Of a DNA stretch of 64,000 nt, positions 37,301 through 48,939 are shown piece after piece. Under the pieces are notes generated by a model that was not told the origin of the DNA, did no database searches, and was given only the letters and a program-made list of their open reading frames with translations. Both the position numbers and the translations under genes were made by a program. The DNA is from Manduca sexta. Taxonomy: Eukaryota > Arthropoda > Insecta > Lepidoptera > Sphingidae. Numbering within the stretch: the stretch's first letter is position 1; each line of letters starts with the position of its first letter. The stretch lies in assembly GCF_014839805.1 (NCBI RefSeq), contig NC_051129.1:7196920-7260919 (forward strand), in the 5' to 3' direction.

Positions 37301-40300
37301 ATCAAATAATATATAGTGCATTACCTTTCTTGGATATCAATAAAATGCACGATAAATATTGATGATAAGATAACTTATTCTAAACCGCTATACCACACCA
37401 TTAAAGGATACGACGACATTAATCTTCGTTTAACTGCAGTATGTGCGAAAGGTGTTGGCATAGTTGAAGTAAAAACAAAGCCAGGCGCCATTAGAAATTC
37501 TATTTATCATCGCTTTACTTGTAAGAAATAAGCCAAGTATTTATATGATTTAAATTGCATTAATAGTTTTACGTTAAATTCTATTACCGAATAATCTTAT
37601 TGGACATTATATTATTTATATTTACACTATCAACCTCTAAACGCTCTACTGAAAACCAAATAAAGCTTTTAACCTTAACAACAAAGTCAGTGGACTAAAG
37701 TACTCTACGCTAAATAAATACAATTTGAAACAAAATAGAACGAGTCCATAGTTCATTGCTCAGAGTTTTTAGTATTCCAATAAAGTCTACACTACTGAAT
37801 ACAGTGACCGAATAGTTAAAATCATATTTATGATCAATTATAATTGTTTTTTTCTCCTGTTGCCATTTCTTCCAAGTATTTTGCTCCAAAATAATTTATG
37901 TACGGACATTGAATACCTATGTTTTTTATATGTATATATATTATTTGGTAGAAAGATTTCTTTTGTTTGGAAACGTTAAGAACTTCTATTCAGTAAATAT
38001 ATTTTACAGTACATTTTCTAAGTGCTAAACGCCTGTTTTTGATTCGAGACAGGACTTTTATCCCAGTAACATTAAGGCAAGTGAAACCGCGTGCAAAAGT
38101 GAGTAATAATAAAAAAAAACATCAATCACAGTAGGCACTATTAAGGACAAAGTTTATGGAATGCAGAAGGATATTTTTTATCCTATCACGGCCAAGATAC
38201 TAAGATATATTCACCAGATTTGTCACAGGAATGTAAACATAATATATTTACACACTTATCAATTATCTCTATTGTATTCTGTATAATTCCGTGACTTGAG
38301 TAATTCTACAATTTGCATTTTATGAAAACTGTATTTATGTATAGCTAGTCTTACATTGCCAGGTTGCTTTGGTTAAGAAGACCAAACTAATAGTTCCTAG
38401 AAAGGATATTTTGGGATTTTCGACCACATAGCCAGAAAGGACGTACATAGCCTTGAATAACTGATGGTTACTGGCAAAGTCGAAGACAAACGTCCAAAGG
38501 TCGTAATCCAATCAGATGGTCGGATCAAATTCGATCTACGCTTAGCACCAAACATCATGTTGCGCTCTACGATGCCAAAGATAGGAAAAGGTGGCGCAAC
38601 TTAAATAAAACAAAGATTACTCCACGTTCAAGATATCACAACCCTCAGCAATGAGGAAAACAATGCGAAGAGGAGAAGGAGAAAGGACAATAGAATATTT
38701 ACAAGGAGAATACAACTTATACTGCAACAGATAGTATCAACATTCAACAGCCGTGTTGATATGACATAGAGATTTAAAGACACTTTGATTTTTAAAGCCA
38801 CTAAATTTTTTAAATTTTTGCTCCAGTTTCTTGTAAAAATTGTAAACTAAGATGAAATGTTAACATAAATCCTTAATAGTCGCATTATACCAACCAATTT
38901 CAACTTGCTGCTAAGTTACTTGTGCAAACAGAAACCACTCGTATACAAATTGAATGGTTTTTATTTATTTACGAAAAGCAAAATAAATAAAGTTAATAAT
39001 ACTTGTACGTATTTTTTCAGGTAGTGTTCACCGCCCTCCTGGCCGTCGCTGCCGCTGCACCAGGCTTCCTCAGCGCCCCTATCGCCGCAGCACCGTGGGG
39101 CCATGGCGTGGTCAGCGCACCCCTAGTTAGCACTGGTGTCGTCAAGACCGCTGTTCCTGTAGCCACTTCTTATGCCAATACTGTTAGGGTTAGTAATTGC
39201 AATAACATATTTTTATCACCATTTCAGTCTTCATATATAGGTATGTTAGCTTTGAGATAATAGAAAAAAACTTATCCGCCTTATAGAGGGGTGATCATCG
39301 GCTTGCATACATATCTCGCTAAGAAAAAACAATATTTAAAATAGGCATCATTGTACTGCAAATTATACGAGCTGGTACGCACGTGATCTTATATTATTCA
39401 AAGAATTACTGCGCGATCCTATCCAGCTGATTACGGACAAAAAGTATAAATAAGCGACCTTGTTGCCTATGAACAAAGAATGTTTACGCTGCGAACCTAC
39501 AGTCAAGGGAAGCATTGACCGCACAATCGTTTTGTCTCTTTCTAAAAACAACTGGTCGGTCTATTTTCTGTGCTAACTAGGGCGGAGGTATCAGGATTAT
39601 AACTTGTGGCATTCAATACCCTCTGTCTACTCTCAAGGGTTCGAGACATGAGTGTGTATATCTTACTATTTGTGAATACCACTACGTATTCACGTCTCGA
39701 GAGACTTGTACAAAAATAGCTGAAGTGGGTACAGACAAAACATTTCTCTACGTTGACGAGGTAAATCCTAATATAGAACAGACGCAAGGTAGAAATTGAG
39801 GCGGACGTAAAAATCTCAATTATTCCAGCCTATTAAGTACTCTTATTCCGGTAAAGAAAAAAGATCCGAAAATGTTGTAGCTACTATTAATAATGTCCTA
39901 GTTTTTCAGACTTAGTTAGAGAGTAAAAGAAATGTTCATTCTTACATATTCAAAATAAGATACTTTATTTATCACATAGGCGAACTAAGTTGCACTTATG
40001 ATACGTCAAAATAATTTATAAGAATAATTATTATTATTTCTAAATAACAATTAAAATCACATATATAACTGCAGACATTTTAAATGAGATAATAAATATA
40101 AAATAATAAGGAATTAAAAGGCATAAGGTAAAACAAAGTAGCCAGCTCGGGCTGGCAGGCAGAGGTATTATAAAACGAAGTCCTTACGCTGTGTCTGTCT
40201 GTCTGAAAGGGATAAACTCAAAAACAACCGAACGGTTTACGATACGATAATTTGGTATGGCGATAGTTTGAGACCCTGAGAAGAGACATAGGTTTTTTAT

Positions 40301-40787
40301 CCCGGAAAAATATATATAAACGAATTTTTATCTCAGAAAAATCTTTCACGCAGTCAGAAACGCAAGCAAAAGCTAGTTGATAATAAAGTTTCATGTTATC
40401 TAAAATCTCTATTGTCTCACATTGTCATAAAAATAGCCTTTATATGGGAATTTACTTATTTTTATACCAAATAATATATTTGAATATATTTTCCTTGATT
40501 TAACAAAACTAAACATGTACGAAATTTGATGTTCCACGTATTACGGTACTCAAAAAGTCATGAAGTATAATCGTATCTACCTTTTTATAGAAGACAAAAC
40601 GATCAAACTGACGCGTATTATATATTAACTGCCAATCGATTGTATAATTAATAAACTATGTGATTGTCAGATCGCATCGCCAGCTGCAGTGGTGGCTGCG
40701 CCGGCGCCTATAGTCGCCGCCCACGCGCCCATTGTCGCGGCCCACGCGCCGGTCGTCGCAGCTCCCGCTTATGCCCATGGATGGTGA
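34337..40787 (+). CDS. Three-exon low-complexity cuticle-type secreted protein
   Basis: Exons 34337-34348 (MYKL, then GTAAGA), 39021-39188 (after TTTTTTCAG; donor GTTAGT) and 40671-40787 (after GATTGTCAG), all phase 0, 98 residues. The joined start MYKL-VVFTALLAVAAAAPG is a signal peptide. It continues with FLSAPIAAAPWGHGVVSAPL and ends in IVAAHAPVVAAPAYAHGW. The product is an Ala/Pro/Val-rich cuticle-type protein. The model rests on a strong TATA box, the MYKL start shared with the genes at 48332 and 52952, clean splice sites, and matching phase and composition of all three exons. AATAAA at about 40968-40973 is a likely polyadenylation signal. Introns of 4672 and 1482 bases are far longer than in the other genes here and hold SINEs and LINE fragments. 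Confidence 0.8.
34349..35690. other. First intron of the three-exon gene, left part
   Basis: AT-rich, with no repeat or coding signal recognised. The open frame at 35106-35366 is not supported. Confidence 0.5.
35698..36003 (+). repeat. SINE family A with degraded head (intronic)
   Basis: The TCTCTGACTTTTCTAAAAT segment, GTGAAGTCTACCAA..CAATCC core and AGTAGAGGAGGCCCGTGCCC segment are clear. The first 60 bases no longer resemble the tRNA head, and the tail carries an expanded GGCAGGGCAGGACAGTACAG run. Confidence 0.75.
36190..36430. repeat. Two interspersed repeat D ends in head-to-head orientation
   Basis: TTCCATTTCTAATATTAGTG at 36365-36384 is mirrored by CACTAATATTATAAATGGAA at 36407-36426. 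The two family D ends thus meet as an inverted pair around a 13-base loop. 36190-36360 is the body of the left copy. Confidence 0.5.
36855..36995 (+). repeat. SINE family B, head part only (intronic)
   Basis: The ACTGCCTCAGTGGTGTAATT head and GGATTCGAATCCCGGG B-box are well kept. The sequence stops resembling family B near 36995. Confidence 0.75.
37000..38385. other. First intron, middle part, nothing recognised
   Basis: AT-rich. The open frame at 37316-37531 has no domain I recognise. Confidence 0.4.
38390..38610 (+). mobile_element. RTE-like LINE C-terminal remnant (intronic)
   Basis: One frame gives FDHIARKDVHSLE, a stop, then LMVTGKVEDKRPK. After a frame shift comes RWSDQIRSTLSTKHHVALYD followed by AKDRKRWRN. 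The pattern GH.AR...LE.L.VTGKVEGKR..GR, RW.D.I and A.DR..WR is the region after the reverse transcriptase in RTE-type LINEs. The stop and frameshift show a dead copy. Confidence 0.7.
39189..40670. other. Second intron of the three-exon gene
   Basis: 1482 bases, AT-rich. The only clear content is the interspersed repeat near 40140-40380. Small open frames on the minus strand (39363-39787) are not supported. Confidence 0.5.
40140..40380 (+). repeat. Old interspersed repeat (retroelement or Helitron type)
   Basis: Contains AGCTCGGGCTGGCAGGCAG and then CTGTCTGTCTGTCTGAAAGG, GATAAACTCAAAAACAACCG and TTTTTTATCCCGGAAAAAT, a series of motifs common in repeats across lepidopteran genomes. The AGCC..AGCTCGGGCTGGC piece also occurs reversed in the LINE 3' region near 13160. 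Class uncertain. Confidence 0.5.
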
Positions 40788-40989
40788 GGGCTCGATAAGC
40801 CAAACCAACACCGTGGCCCAACACAGGCTTACGTCGCCTAGTTCCGGAATGTGCAACAGTCAAACCATATCTATTACATTTAGGCTAAGTCCAATCGGCT
40901 CGTCAAGTTGGAGCAAAATCTAGCTCTACAGAGTTGGAGAGTTGTGCCACAGTTTGGAAATAATATGCAATAAATTCTTACTTTTACAT

Positions 40990-43115
40990 ATTTATTAATC
41001 TGTTTTACCTTTTTATTGTCCCGAGAATTTACTCAAAGTTTCCATTAAACACCTGGCATGCGTTAAAACATTATGAATAAATTACAACTCTATCCAAGAT
41101 TAATACTTAAAATATTTCCATAATAATAAATTAATTTCAATAAATGAATTTATTTTATCTACTTGACCTGGACTTGCTTTAAATGAAACTTGGCAAGATA
41201 ATGGTTGAGATACAGTTTTTATAAGTTATTTAAATGACAGTGCAATTAGTCGACGATGAAAAGGTTACTCGCTTTTTCTCATTGCGAGAACCTGTCAAAT
41301 AGGAGATTTTATATGTCGATAAACAAGTGAAGCAAGTGGATACGGTAGTTAGTCTCTGTGTGAGCACAGACGAATTCCGCATGCCACCTCGTGCGTAATG
41401 TCAATATTATTGACAGACTTGATACAGATTTTTAAGAGATGTTTGTGCTTTGGAAAATATTTCGAAAAAGTGTGACATAATATTATTTTATGTAAGATGT
41501 GGGCAATGCGACAATTGAATCACATATGGTATTATTAAGTGTAAATGCATCATACATCATCTACAGCTGTTGTTAAAACACAAACTCCATATTATAATAC
41601 TATCTTCGGTCCCTCATGAATAACTTATAGGCGCAATTTTACCAATATGTAATTTGCCCATCAATGGCTAATATCGAGATCTAAGGTCTCTAAGTAAATA
41701 AAATACTAACGTTTGTTATTCCAAAATAATGAATATTATTACACGCAGCCATCAAGCGTTTCGTTTACTCGTCTTTGTGGACTAATTTGGTTTTAACACC
41801 TCTATGTGTATATAAGTAAAACCTACGCCTAGTAGCTGTGCGCGGCAGTATGAAAGTGTACTCAAGGCCGACCGAGCCTTAACATTTTGTTTCATCGGTC
41901 ACCATCGCAAAAAAATATGCTTCAATCACAATAGGAACTGCCCCGCTTAAACGAACCACATCATTATTTTTATGCATGCTTCAACTTTTTTTTATTCTTT
42001 AAATACGTTTTCCTTTAAGGATATCAACAAGTTCTTGGATACTAAATTGTTTTTATTTATAGTTCCGTGCCTACACACACTTATAGAGCCACTTTATTGT
42101 ACCAAGTTTCAGTTAATATATAAACCTGGAGACAGCCTAGTAGATACTCCTGTAAAAATGGGTATTTTTAGTGTAATGAAATTGAAATAAGTTAAAATAA
42201 TTTTACGGTATTCGTGATGAGCGTATTGCAGTTCTATGCAGTACTTGGAAACGTGTTCCTACAATACAATTGTGTACAAAGTACAGAACATGATACGTTA
42301 CAAAATTCTTGTGCGAGAATTGGCGCCCCGTAGAATAGCGCCCTTAAACTATAGTCTCAAATGACCGTATTAGACGCCTTAAAAACACAATATAAGACAT
42401 GAAAAGTGAAGGGTCTTAATTCAAACATACCTTAATCAGTCCACATACCACCTTCTAAATTTCCTTTTAGGACGCATATTATGATTATAAATTAAAATAT
42501 AATTTTAGGTGTCTCAAAATCTAGTATAGTTATGACCTTTGACTGGTGCAGTAAATTTTATACAGGACACACTCAGCCTTAGCAAACGTAATCAGAGTTA
42601 AAATCAGTCTCATGATATTGCCATTTTGTTTTTATTTTGAGACACACATACACGGCACACGAACCAAAACTAGGTAACAGTCGTGATTGTTCTTATTACT
42701 GGTTTAGCCTTTCCAACAAATCGGACGCAATACCCGTTATAATATACCTTTTAAGGAATCGCCCCTGAACAAGGTATTATGTGGTATTACTAGTTTGTTA
42801 AAAATATTCACAGCCCGTTACCGCTTGGTAAAAGTCTAGATTTCTATTATTTACCAGTACACGATAAAATTTACTGCTATTTGTTCGACCATGGTGTTTA
42901 AGTTAATAGTTATGCACGCCAAATGCTTGTACGGAACGACTAATGACACTTTAAGCAAATATTGGATATGTGGTTTGATTACGCTTATTATGATATTGTG
43001 CACATTTAACTATGTTGCATGATATATATTGGGTAGTACGACAAAATAATTTGTATGTTGGCGTTACGTGTTACGATATAATTGCTGTATAAAATAAATG
43101 TTATGTCAGATATGT
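40990..43115. other. Intergenic stretch, nothing supported
   Basis: A TATATAAG at about 41810 followed by a ten-codon open frame at 41850 looks like a promoter without a gene. The open frame at 41972-42190 has no recognisable content. Confidence 0.4.
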
Positions 43116-43117
43116 GA

Positions 43118-43255
43118 AATGAAATGATTTATTTGAATCCGTAAAATGTTATACATTATTTAGATTCCGTCAATATTAACTCTACAATTAGTTCGGAAAG
43201 CAGTTCTCACCAGAGAAGAACGGGCAAGAAACTCTGGTGTTGCTCTTTTTAAAAT
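43118..43255 (+). repeat. Interspersed repeat C, longer copy
   Basis: Matches 14008-14115 and extends further with CAGAGAAGAACGGGCAAGAA and CTCTGGTGTTGCTC, so it defines more of the family. No coding content seen. Confidence 0.65.
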
Positions 43256-43895
43256 CAGATTATGGTAAAGACTACAATACATAATAAGGAGAGGAGTAAA
43301 AAAATACAATTGGTTTTTTATTGTTGTTTAGAGCAGTTCATTTATATGCTCGTAAAATAAGGAATAAATTAATTTAAAATTTTATACGAGTGCACAACCC
43401 TCTCAGGAATCATGGTTTTTTCTTTTTCTTTCTTTCTTTATTTTGCTTATTATGTGATAATCCAAAGTAATATAAAAGAAAGATATGTCGCAAATGTCTA
43501 TAGGTAATCATAATGATTGCTATAGTGATGAGCGCTAAGCTTCTTGTGACTAAATAAATCTAAATAATTATATTGTTTAAATGTTTGAACAATGATATTT
43601 ATAAAGACTAAGTACTATTTACCCATGGATGTCACTGATGTCATATTATATACATATATTTAGTTAAACCTGTATAGCGGAGTTAATCTTTCAATATTAA
43701 AGGCGTCAAATAATTTTTATATTTTTACTTAAACTATAATGACGTAAAGATAAATTAATATTGCGCCCACGTCACAATCTTGTTGGGTATGGATCTGCAC
43801 TTTAACGTAATTAAATGCAAGATCGGATTCAGTTATTTTATTTTTGTGATGACTAAAGACCCGTCGAACTTGACTTTTATTTCAGATATCCCGAG
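43256..43895. other. AT-rich upstream flank of the 43975 gene
   Basis: A TTTTTTCTTTTTCTTTCTTT run lies near 43410. Nothing else recognised. Confidence 0.4.
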
Positions 43896-43899
43896 AACG

Positions 43900-43971
43900 T
43901 ATATAAACATATGCTTATACAAAGAAAGCATCAGTTAATCTCGTTCAGTCGTCGTCAACATAACACAGACC
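43900..43971 (+). promoter_or_regulatory. Shared-type core promoter and leader motif
   Basis: TATATAAA (43900-43907), initiator CATCAGTT (43929-43936) and leader motif AACACAGACC (43962-43971), three bases before the ATG. The same three elements precede the genes at 48332, 53623, 55778 and 62115. Confidence 0.8.
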
Positions 43972-43974
43972 ACG

Positions 43975-45168
43975 ATGAAATCGCTGGTGGTGTTAATATC
44001 CGTGGTGGCGTTAGCCTCTGCCAAGCCTTCTCATTTCTACAATGAAGGAATCGTCGCTTATTCGGCGCCGATAGTAGCTGCTGCGCCCGCTGCCGTCTCA
44101 CACCAGTCTCGTCTGGACATCAAATCATCGCCGGCTATAGTTGCGACGGCGGCAGTTGCACCTATCGCCACTCGCACTGTGATTTCTCAACCGGCTCTAC
44201 TCAGTGCTCCAGCTGCGATCGCCGCCCCAACTGTTCTCGCTGGTCCTGCCGCCGTATCCAGCCAGTCCCGTATCGACATTAAATCGTCACCAGCTTGGAT
44301 AGAGACGGCAGCAATTACTCCGATCGCATCACGCACCGTGATTGCGCAACCGAGCGTTCTTTCCGCGCCTGCTGCTATCGCCGCACCCGCTTTCGTTGCT
44401 GCGCCTGCCGCTGTATCCAGCCAATCCCGTATTGACATCAAATCGTCACCAGCTGTCTTAGCGACTGCCGCCGTAGCACCAGTTGCAACACGCGTCTTGA
44501 CGGAGCCCGCTGTTGTCACCGCGCCAGCTGCATTTGCTGCACCAGCCGCCGTGTCTAGCCAATCCCGCATTGACATCAAGTCTACGCCAGCTGTAGTAGC
44601 GACTGCCGCCGTTGCTCCTGTTGCTACACGTGTCTACTCTGAGCCAGCTGCTTTTGTTGCCCCTGCTGGTATTGTTGGACCCGCTGCCATATCCAGCCAG
44701 TCCCGCGTGGATATCAAGTCTTCTCCAGGTTTCGCGAAAACTATTGTCTCTGCTGGACCCGTTGCCTATAGCGCGCCTTTCGCTGCTGGATCGGTTGCCT
44801 ACAGTGCGCCAATCGCCACAGCTCCTTGTGGTGATGCTGTCGTGAAAACCACCGGTATCGCTTCATCTATTTATAAGACCGGTACTTTCTTGCCTGCTCC
44901 TATCGGTGCTAGAATTCTGCCTGTTGACACACCCGAGGTCATTGCTGCCCGCAATGCCCACTTTGAGGCCCAAGCTAATATTCTCGCTGGTATCCACACA
45001 GTGCACAAGCGTTCAGCACCCTTGATCGCGGCGACTCCCCTGGCTACTCCAGTAATCTCTACATACGCAACATCTCCCCTGGCTTACTCCGCTCCCTTAA
45101 CATACTCTGCACCTCTGAGCGTTGTAAGCCCAGCCATCACCAAGGTTTATGGAGTCCACTCCTGGTAA
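43975..45168 (+). CDS. Repetitive cuticle-type secreted protein with five SQSRxDIKS(S/T)P repeats
   Basis: Single-exon frame of 397 residues. The signal peptide is MKSLVVLISVVALASA. Five repeats of 46-53 residues follow, each with a (S/H)QSR(I/L/V)DIKS(S/T)P motif (motifs near residues 44, 96, 149, 195 and 241) and an Ala/Pro/Val-rich remainder of the VATAAVAPIATR type. Residues 316-346 form a different module, PVDTPEVIAARNAHFEAQAN then ILAGIHTVHKR, ending in a dibasic site before SAP. The C-terminal part is SAPLTYSAPL-like. The protein is probably structural, in cuticle or another extracellular matrix. The DTPEV...AHF segment also occurs at 48332 and, as DTLDV/DTLEV, in the genes at 55778 and 62115. 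AATAAA lies at 45240-45245. Confidence 0.85.
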   Translation: MKSLVVLISVVALASAKPSHFYNEGIVAYSAPIVAAAPAAVSHQSRLDIKSSPAIVATAAVAPIATRTVISQPALLSAPAAIAAPTVLAGPAAVSSQSRIDIKSSPAWIETAAITPIASRTVIAQPSVLSAPAAIAAPAFVAAPAAVSSQSRIDIKSSPAVLATAAVAPVATRVLTEPAVVTAPAAFAAPAAVSSQSRIDIKSTPAVVATAAVAPVATRVYSEPAAFVAPAGIVGPAAISSQSRVDIKSSPGFAKTIVSAGPVAYSAPFAAGSVAYSAPIATAPCGDAVVKTTGIASSIYKTGTFLPAPIGARILPVDTPEVIAARNAHFEAQANILAGIHTVHKRSAPLIAATPLATPVISTYATSPLAYSAPLTYSAPLSVVSPAITKVYGVHSW

Positions 45169-45259
45169 AAGTCACCACGATAGGGAGGTATTTAATACTT
45201 CGATATGAAACGACGCACGACTGGAATTAAAATTTGTAAATAAAGTAACGAAATCAAAA

Positions 45260-48240
45260 TGTGTTTTTTTTTCTTTAATAAACTTTACCGACATCAATTG
45301 CAGCAAAGTGGCATTTTGTATTTCTAATAAAAACAAAGTATTTCGAAACGTCCCCTTAATTCAGAATCCATTTCCGTTCATGATTACAATGCGGGTGAAG
45401 TTGCGAGGAGCAGCTAATAAGTTATAACGTGTAAAAACAGACAAAAATGAATATATTTAAGATTTAATTAAATTTTAAATCTCATTTACTTTTTAAAAAT
45501 ATATTAATTATCTTTTATTTTTTGCACAAACAAAACCTACTTACCCTAAAACTCAGTAGTCACAACTTACAAGCAAAATAAACAAGTCCAATCTTCCTGA
45601 TACGTCAAGTCAGTTTGTTTTGCATTTTTTGATCTACTTAATTTGTTAATTAAAATATTTTATTCCAATGTTAATTATTAAGTAGACCTATTAATGTATA
45701 TAAATATGTTCTAATCTAAACATAAAATGTTACCATGGTAATATCAATTTGACATTCAGAATATAAAATAGATTTTAGCCCAATTTAAAGATAATTGCAA
45801 AATTCCTACAAAATAAATGTCTAAAGGTGTAATCTTTAGATATCTGTACGAATAAAAAACGAATTATGCTTCTGTCACAATAAAACAAAAAAAAACTTTT
45901 AAAAATTTACATTGTTTTATTTTATCTTCATTGTTTCGATTTGAAAAAATACCTAACCAACAATTTCTTTTATGAAACTTATAAATATGAACAAAATTAG
46001 TTGAAAATAGATCTCACGCTGGTTTAATGCCACCGACGTCACTACCACACTTCATGGCCTGCATTTATATAATAACTACGATAACAATAGTTCCAATTAA
46101 ATATAACACTTCATAATTATATCTATAAGTAGAGGATATAATAACCGAGAGTAACGTCCTTAGGAAATAAGTATAACTCATAAACTGGTATACTTTAAAT
46201 CTAAAATAAAAAATCATTACGGACCTGAATTGAACCAAAAATATGGTTAACATTGATGTGTACTTTATACCTATATATCATCGTAATTTCTCTTTTAAGA
46301 TTTAATGCAACCTCGAATGAATAAAAAAAGAAAAGTCAACAATTGTAAAATAAGAGAGTGGAATAAAAAGAGGGTTTATCAAACCATGCCGGTCTTTGTG
46401 GTTTAAGCCACCGTCATCTTTATATTTAGTTGAGGCCTTATTCTTTATGCCCCACGTTATTTTGAGAGTTCGTAACAAATACGTAATGTTAAAATTAAAC
46501 TATTTATTAAACTATATATTTAGGCTGCAAAGTCTTCGAAACGTCGGGAGAAAACTAAAATATTAAAACCGCGATAAAATCTGAAAAATAGTTTACTTTA
46601 ATGTCTAAAATTCGCGTTAACATAAGAAATCATTAAGCACGTAATTTGCCGCGTTGCATTTAAGACAATAGAAATTGGCTTACAGAATACAATTCCATGC
46701 TAATTTCACAAAGATACCATTTCCACGTCTATCCGGATTATATAAACGAATTATAGAAAAATCTGATTGCATTAACATATTTAGTGACTATCTTTAAAAA
46801 GAAAATATAGAACTCGCTTGTTGAAAGTTGAAACCTAAATCTAGTTTTATATTCAGTCTTATATTTAGAATATACTGTACTTATGATGCTGCCAATTGTT
46901 TATTGTTATGTAATAATATGTTTTTGCGGTGACAGCCTATAAGTAAAACAGCACTGCAGCAATTACTTATTGTTACATGTAACAAATAAATATTTACAGT
47001 GTACGTTTTATGGGTTGTCAAATAAAAAAAAATATATAAAATAAGATAACGTAACACGGCGGTGCTACAGGCTTACACTGTCATAGAAAATATTCCCTGT
47101 TTGATTCCTTTTTTCTACCCAACGAAAGAATAAAAAACTTTGATATAAAACCAGACGACTTTTATTACGTTAGCAAGAAACTTAGGTAATTTCAATGGAT
47201 AACATTAATTATAACCACTGATTTAGAACAAGTTTGTAGTAAGTGCTGCCAAAGCTTAATTACAAGGACCTGTATTCATGTTTAGTATAGCAATAAACTT
47301 TTTTGATACTTAGAACATGAAAGCTTTTATTCTTTGCCAAAAGCCGAAACATAAAATACTATACTATGGTTAAACTAAGTTTATTGTAAAGCAATAAATA
47401 ATAGTTATAAAAACGTAACGAACATTGGGCTTGCTGATAACTCTATAATTATTTTTATACATTAATTAATGCTGTGTATTCTTTAAGATAAAACCTTAAG
47501 AGGGATTACAAATATCGCCTCCCACATAAGAACTTCTTCACAAAGCAATACTTTAAGACCTTTTATGTTTATATTTAACTGTTATGTAGGATCTTTAGTA
47601 AATAATTTTTAAATATTTGTACGTGTTCAAGAGCTTTTTTGCAGGCGAATGTATTAATTTCATTTTTTTACATTGATTTTAATTATTCATATAATAAAGT
47701 TTTTTTTTTTAATTAACAGAGATTTTGACTTCATTCAATTCAAGATCATCGAAAAATATCTACTTACTTATGATTGGTTAGTTGTAATTAAGCTTCGAAG
47801 CAAAATCTAGACATCCTTATTCTTATAACTGAAAAACTTTACTGTGCTTTTGAAATTGGGTATAAATGAATTGTAAACCTCTATTTGAGTTAAAAATTTG
47901 TAGGCACTCCTGTTAAAGTCAACTTCAGTCTAGGCATATTTATCATAGAGGTTTTGTCGGATGTCGGATATAGCATGAAAATATTAAATTAACTAAAGTA
48001 AACATTATTAGGCAACCTTAAATAATTATAACATTCTCAAGTAATTCTAATATACCTAAACGAATTATTTTATCACGTCAATTTATGTTTTAAATATGTA
48101 TGAGGCGATTGCGGAAATTCTATGACAAAAAATGATTGCGTACCAACGCTTACAATATTCAGTGTCCACGATACTTAAATACAAAGCACAGATACTGGTT
48201 TGAAGGCTACTTTGGTAGTATTTTGTTAATGAACACCCTG
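45260..48240. other. Large AT-rich intergenic stretch, nothing supported
   Basis: About 3 kb without coding signal. A segment at about 46556-46640 (CGATAAAATCTGAAAAATAG, then ACATAAGAAAT) resembles 57560-57625 and is probably a small shared repeat. Confidence 0.5.
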
Positions 48241-48251
48241 TATTGTGGGAG

Positions 48252-48328
48252 TATAAAAGCATCCGTCACGTTAGATTAGGCATCAGTTGCTTCGGATTCA
48301 TCTCGCAGTCCACACATCAACACAGACC
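48252..48328 (+). promoter_or_regulatory. Shared-type core promoter and leader motif
   Basis: TATAAAA (48252-48258), CATCAGTTG (48281-48289) and AACACAGACC (48319-48328), ending three bases before the ATG. Confidence 0.8.
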
Positions 48329-48331
48329 AAA

Positions 48332-48868
48332 ATGTACAAGCTGGTGGTGTTGTTCTCCGTAATGGCGCTGGCCGCGGCCAAGCCCAGCGTGGTGGCCTAC
48401 AGCCCCGTGGTGCCTGCAGTCTCCTCGGTGTCGCAGTACAGCAGCAGCGTTGTCCACGGATCCCCGGTGGTAGCGCCCGCTGTCTACAGCTCGTACGTGG
48501 CTCCCGCTGTCGTGTCTCCTGCTGTGGTACCAGTCGCCTACTCTCAAGCCCCCGCCTCGCCTGCTGTGGTCTTGGACGCCGTTCACGGTGTGCCCCTCGA
48601 CACTCCTGAGGTTGTCGCCGCTAAAGTCGCCCACTTCCAAGCCAAGGCTCTCGCTGGCGTGCACCATCTCCGCAAGCGGTCCGTCGTCGCTCCCGTCGCT
48701 GCCGTGGCCCCCGTCGCCTACAGCTCGGTTGTGTCTCCCCTGAGCTACTCCAGCGCCGTGGTTCCGCCTTACTCCGCCCACTACGTGTCTGCCTACTCCC
48801 CTTCCGTCTATTCCCCATACTCTTACGCTTCAATTGTCCCTAAAGCTTACAGCGTACACCCCTACTAA
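48332..48868 (+). CDS. Low-complexity cuticle-type secreted protein with LDTPEV and RKR module
   Basis: Single-exon gene of 178 residues. I start it at the ATG of MYKLVVLFSV, which follows the AACACAGACC leader motif, rather than at the in-frame ATG 45 bases upstream, which lies within the leader. The signal peptide is MYKLVVLFSVMALAAA. The first half is Val/Ser/Pro-rich (SPVVPAV, VYSSYVAPAVVSPAV). Residues 88-116 carry VPLDTPEVVAAKVAHFQAKA then LAGVHHLRKR. After this probable cleavage site come SVVAPVAAVAPVAYSS and a Tyr/Ser/Pro-rich end, YSVHPY. AATAAA lies at 48931-48936. The start MYKLVV equals the joined first two exons of the gene at 34337, but without the intron. Confidence 0.88.
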   Translation: MYKLVVLFSVMALAAAKPSVVAYSPVVPAVSSVSQYSSSVVHGSPVVAPAVYSSYVAPAVVSPAVVPVAYSQAPASPAVVLDAVHGVPLDTPEVVAAKVAHFQAKALAGVHHLRKRSVVAPVAAVAPVAYSSVVSPLSYSSAVVPPYSAHYVSAYSPSVYSPYSYASIVPKAYSVHPY

Positions 48869-48939
48869 ATAAGCCAACTGAAATTTAGAAACATTTTCAT
48901 CGAAATATTGTAGTTTTTTTTTCACTGCCGAATAAACGA

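Noticed and set aside
41805..41885. TATATAAG followed by a short ATG frame at 41850
   Set aside because: The frame stops after ten codons and no splice continuation was seen; could be a dead promoter of a lost gene.
44187..44579. Minus-strand open frame with regular repeats
   Set aside because: Reverse reading of the 43975-45168 repeats.
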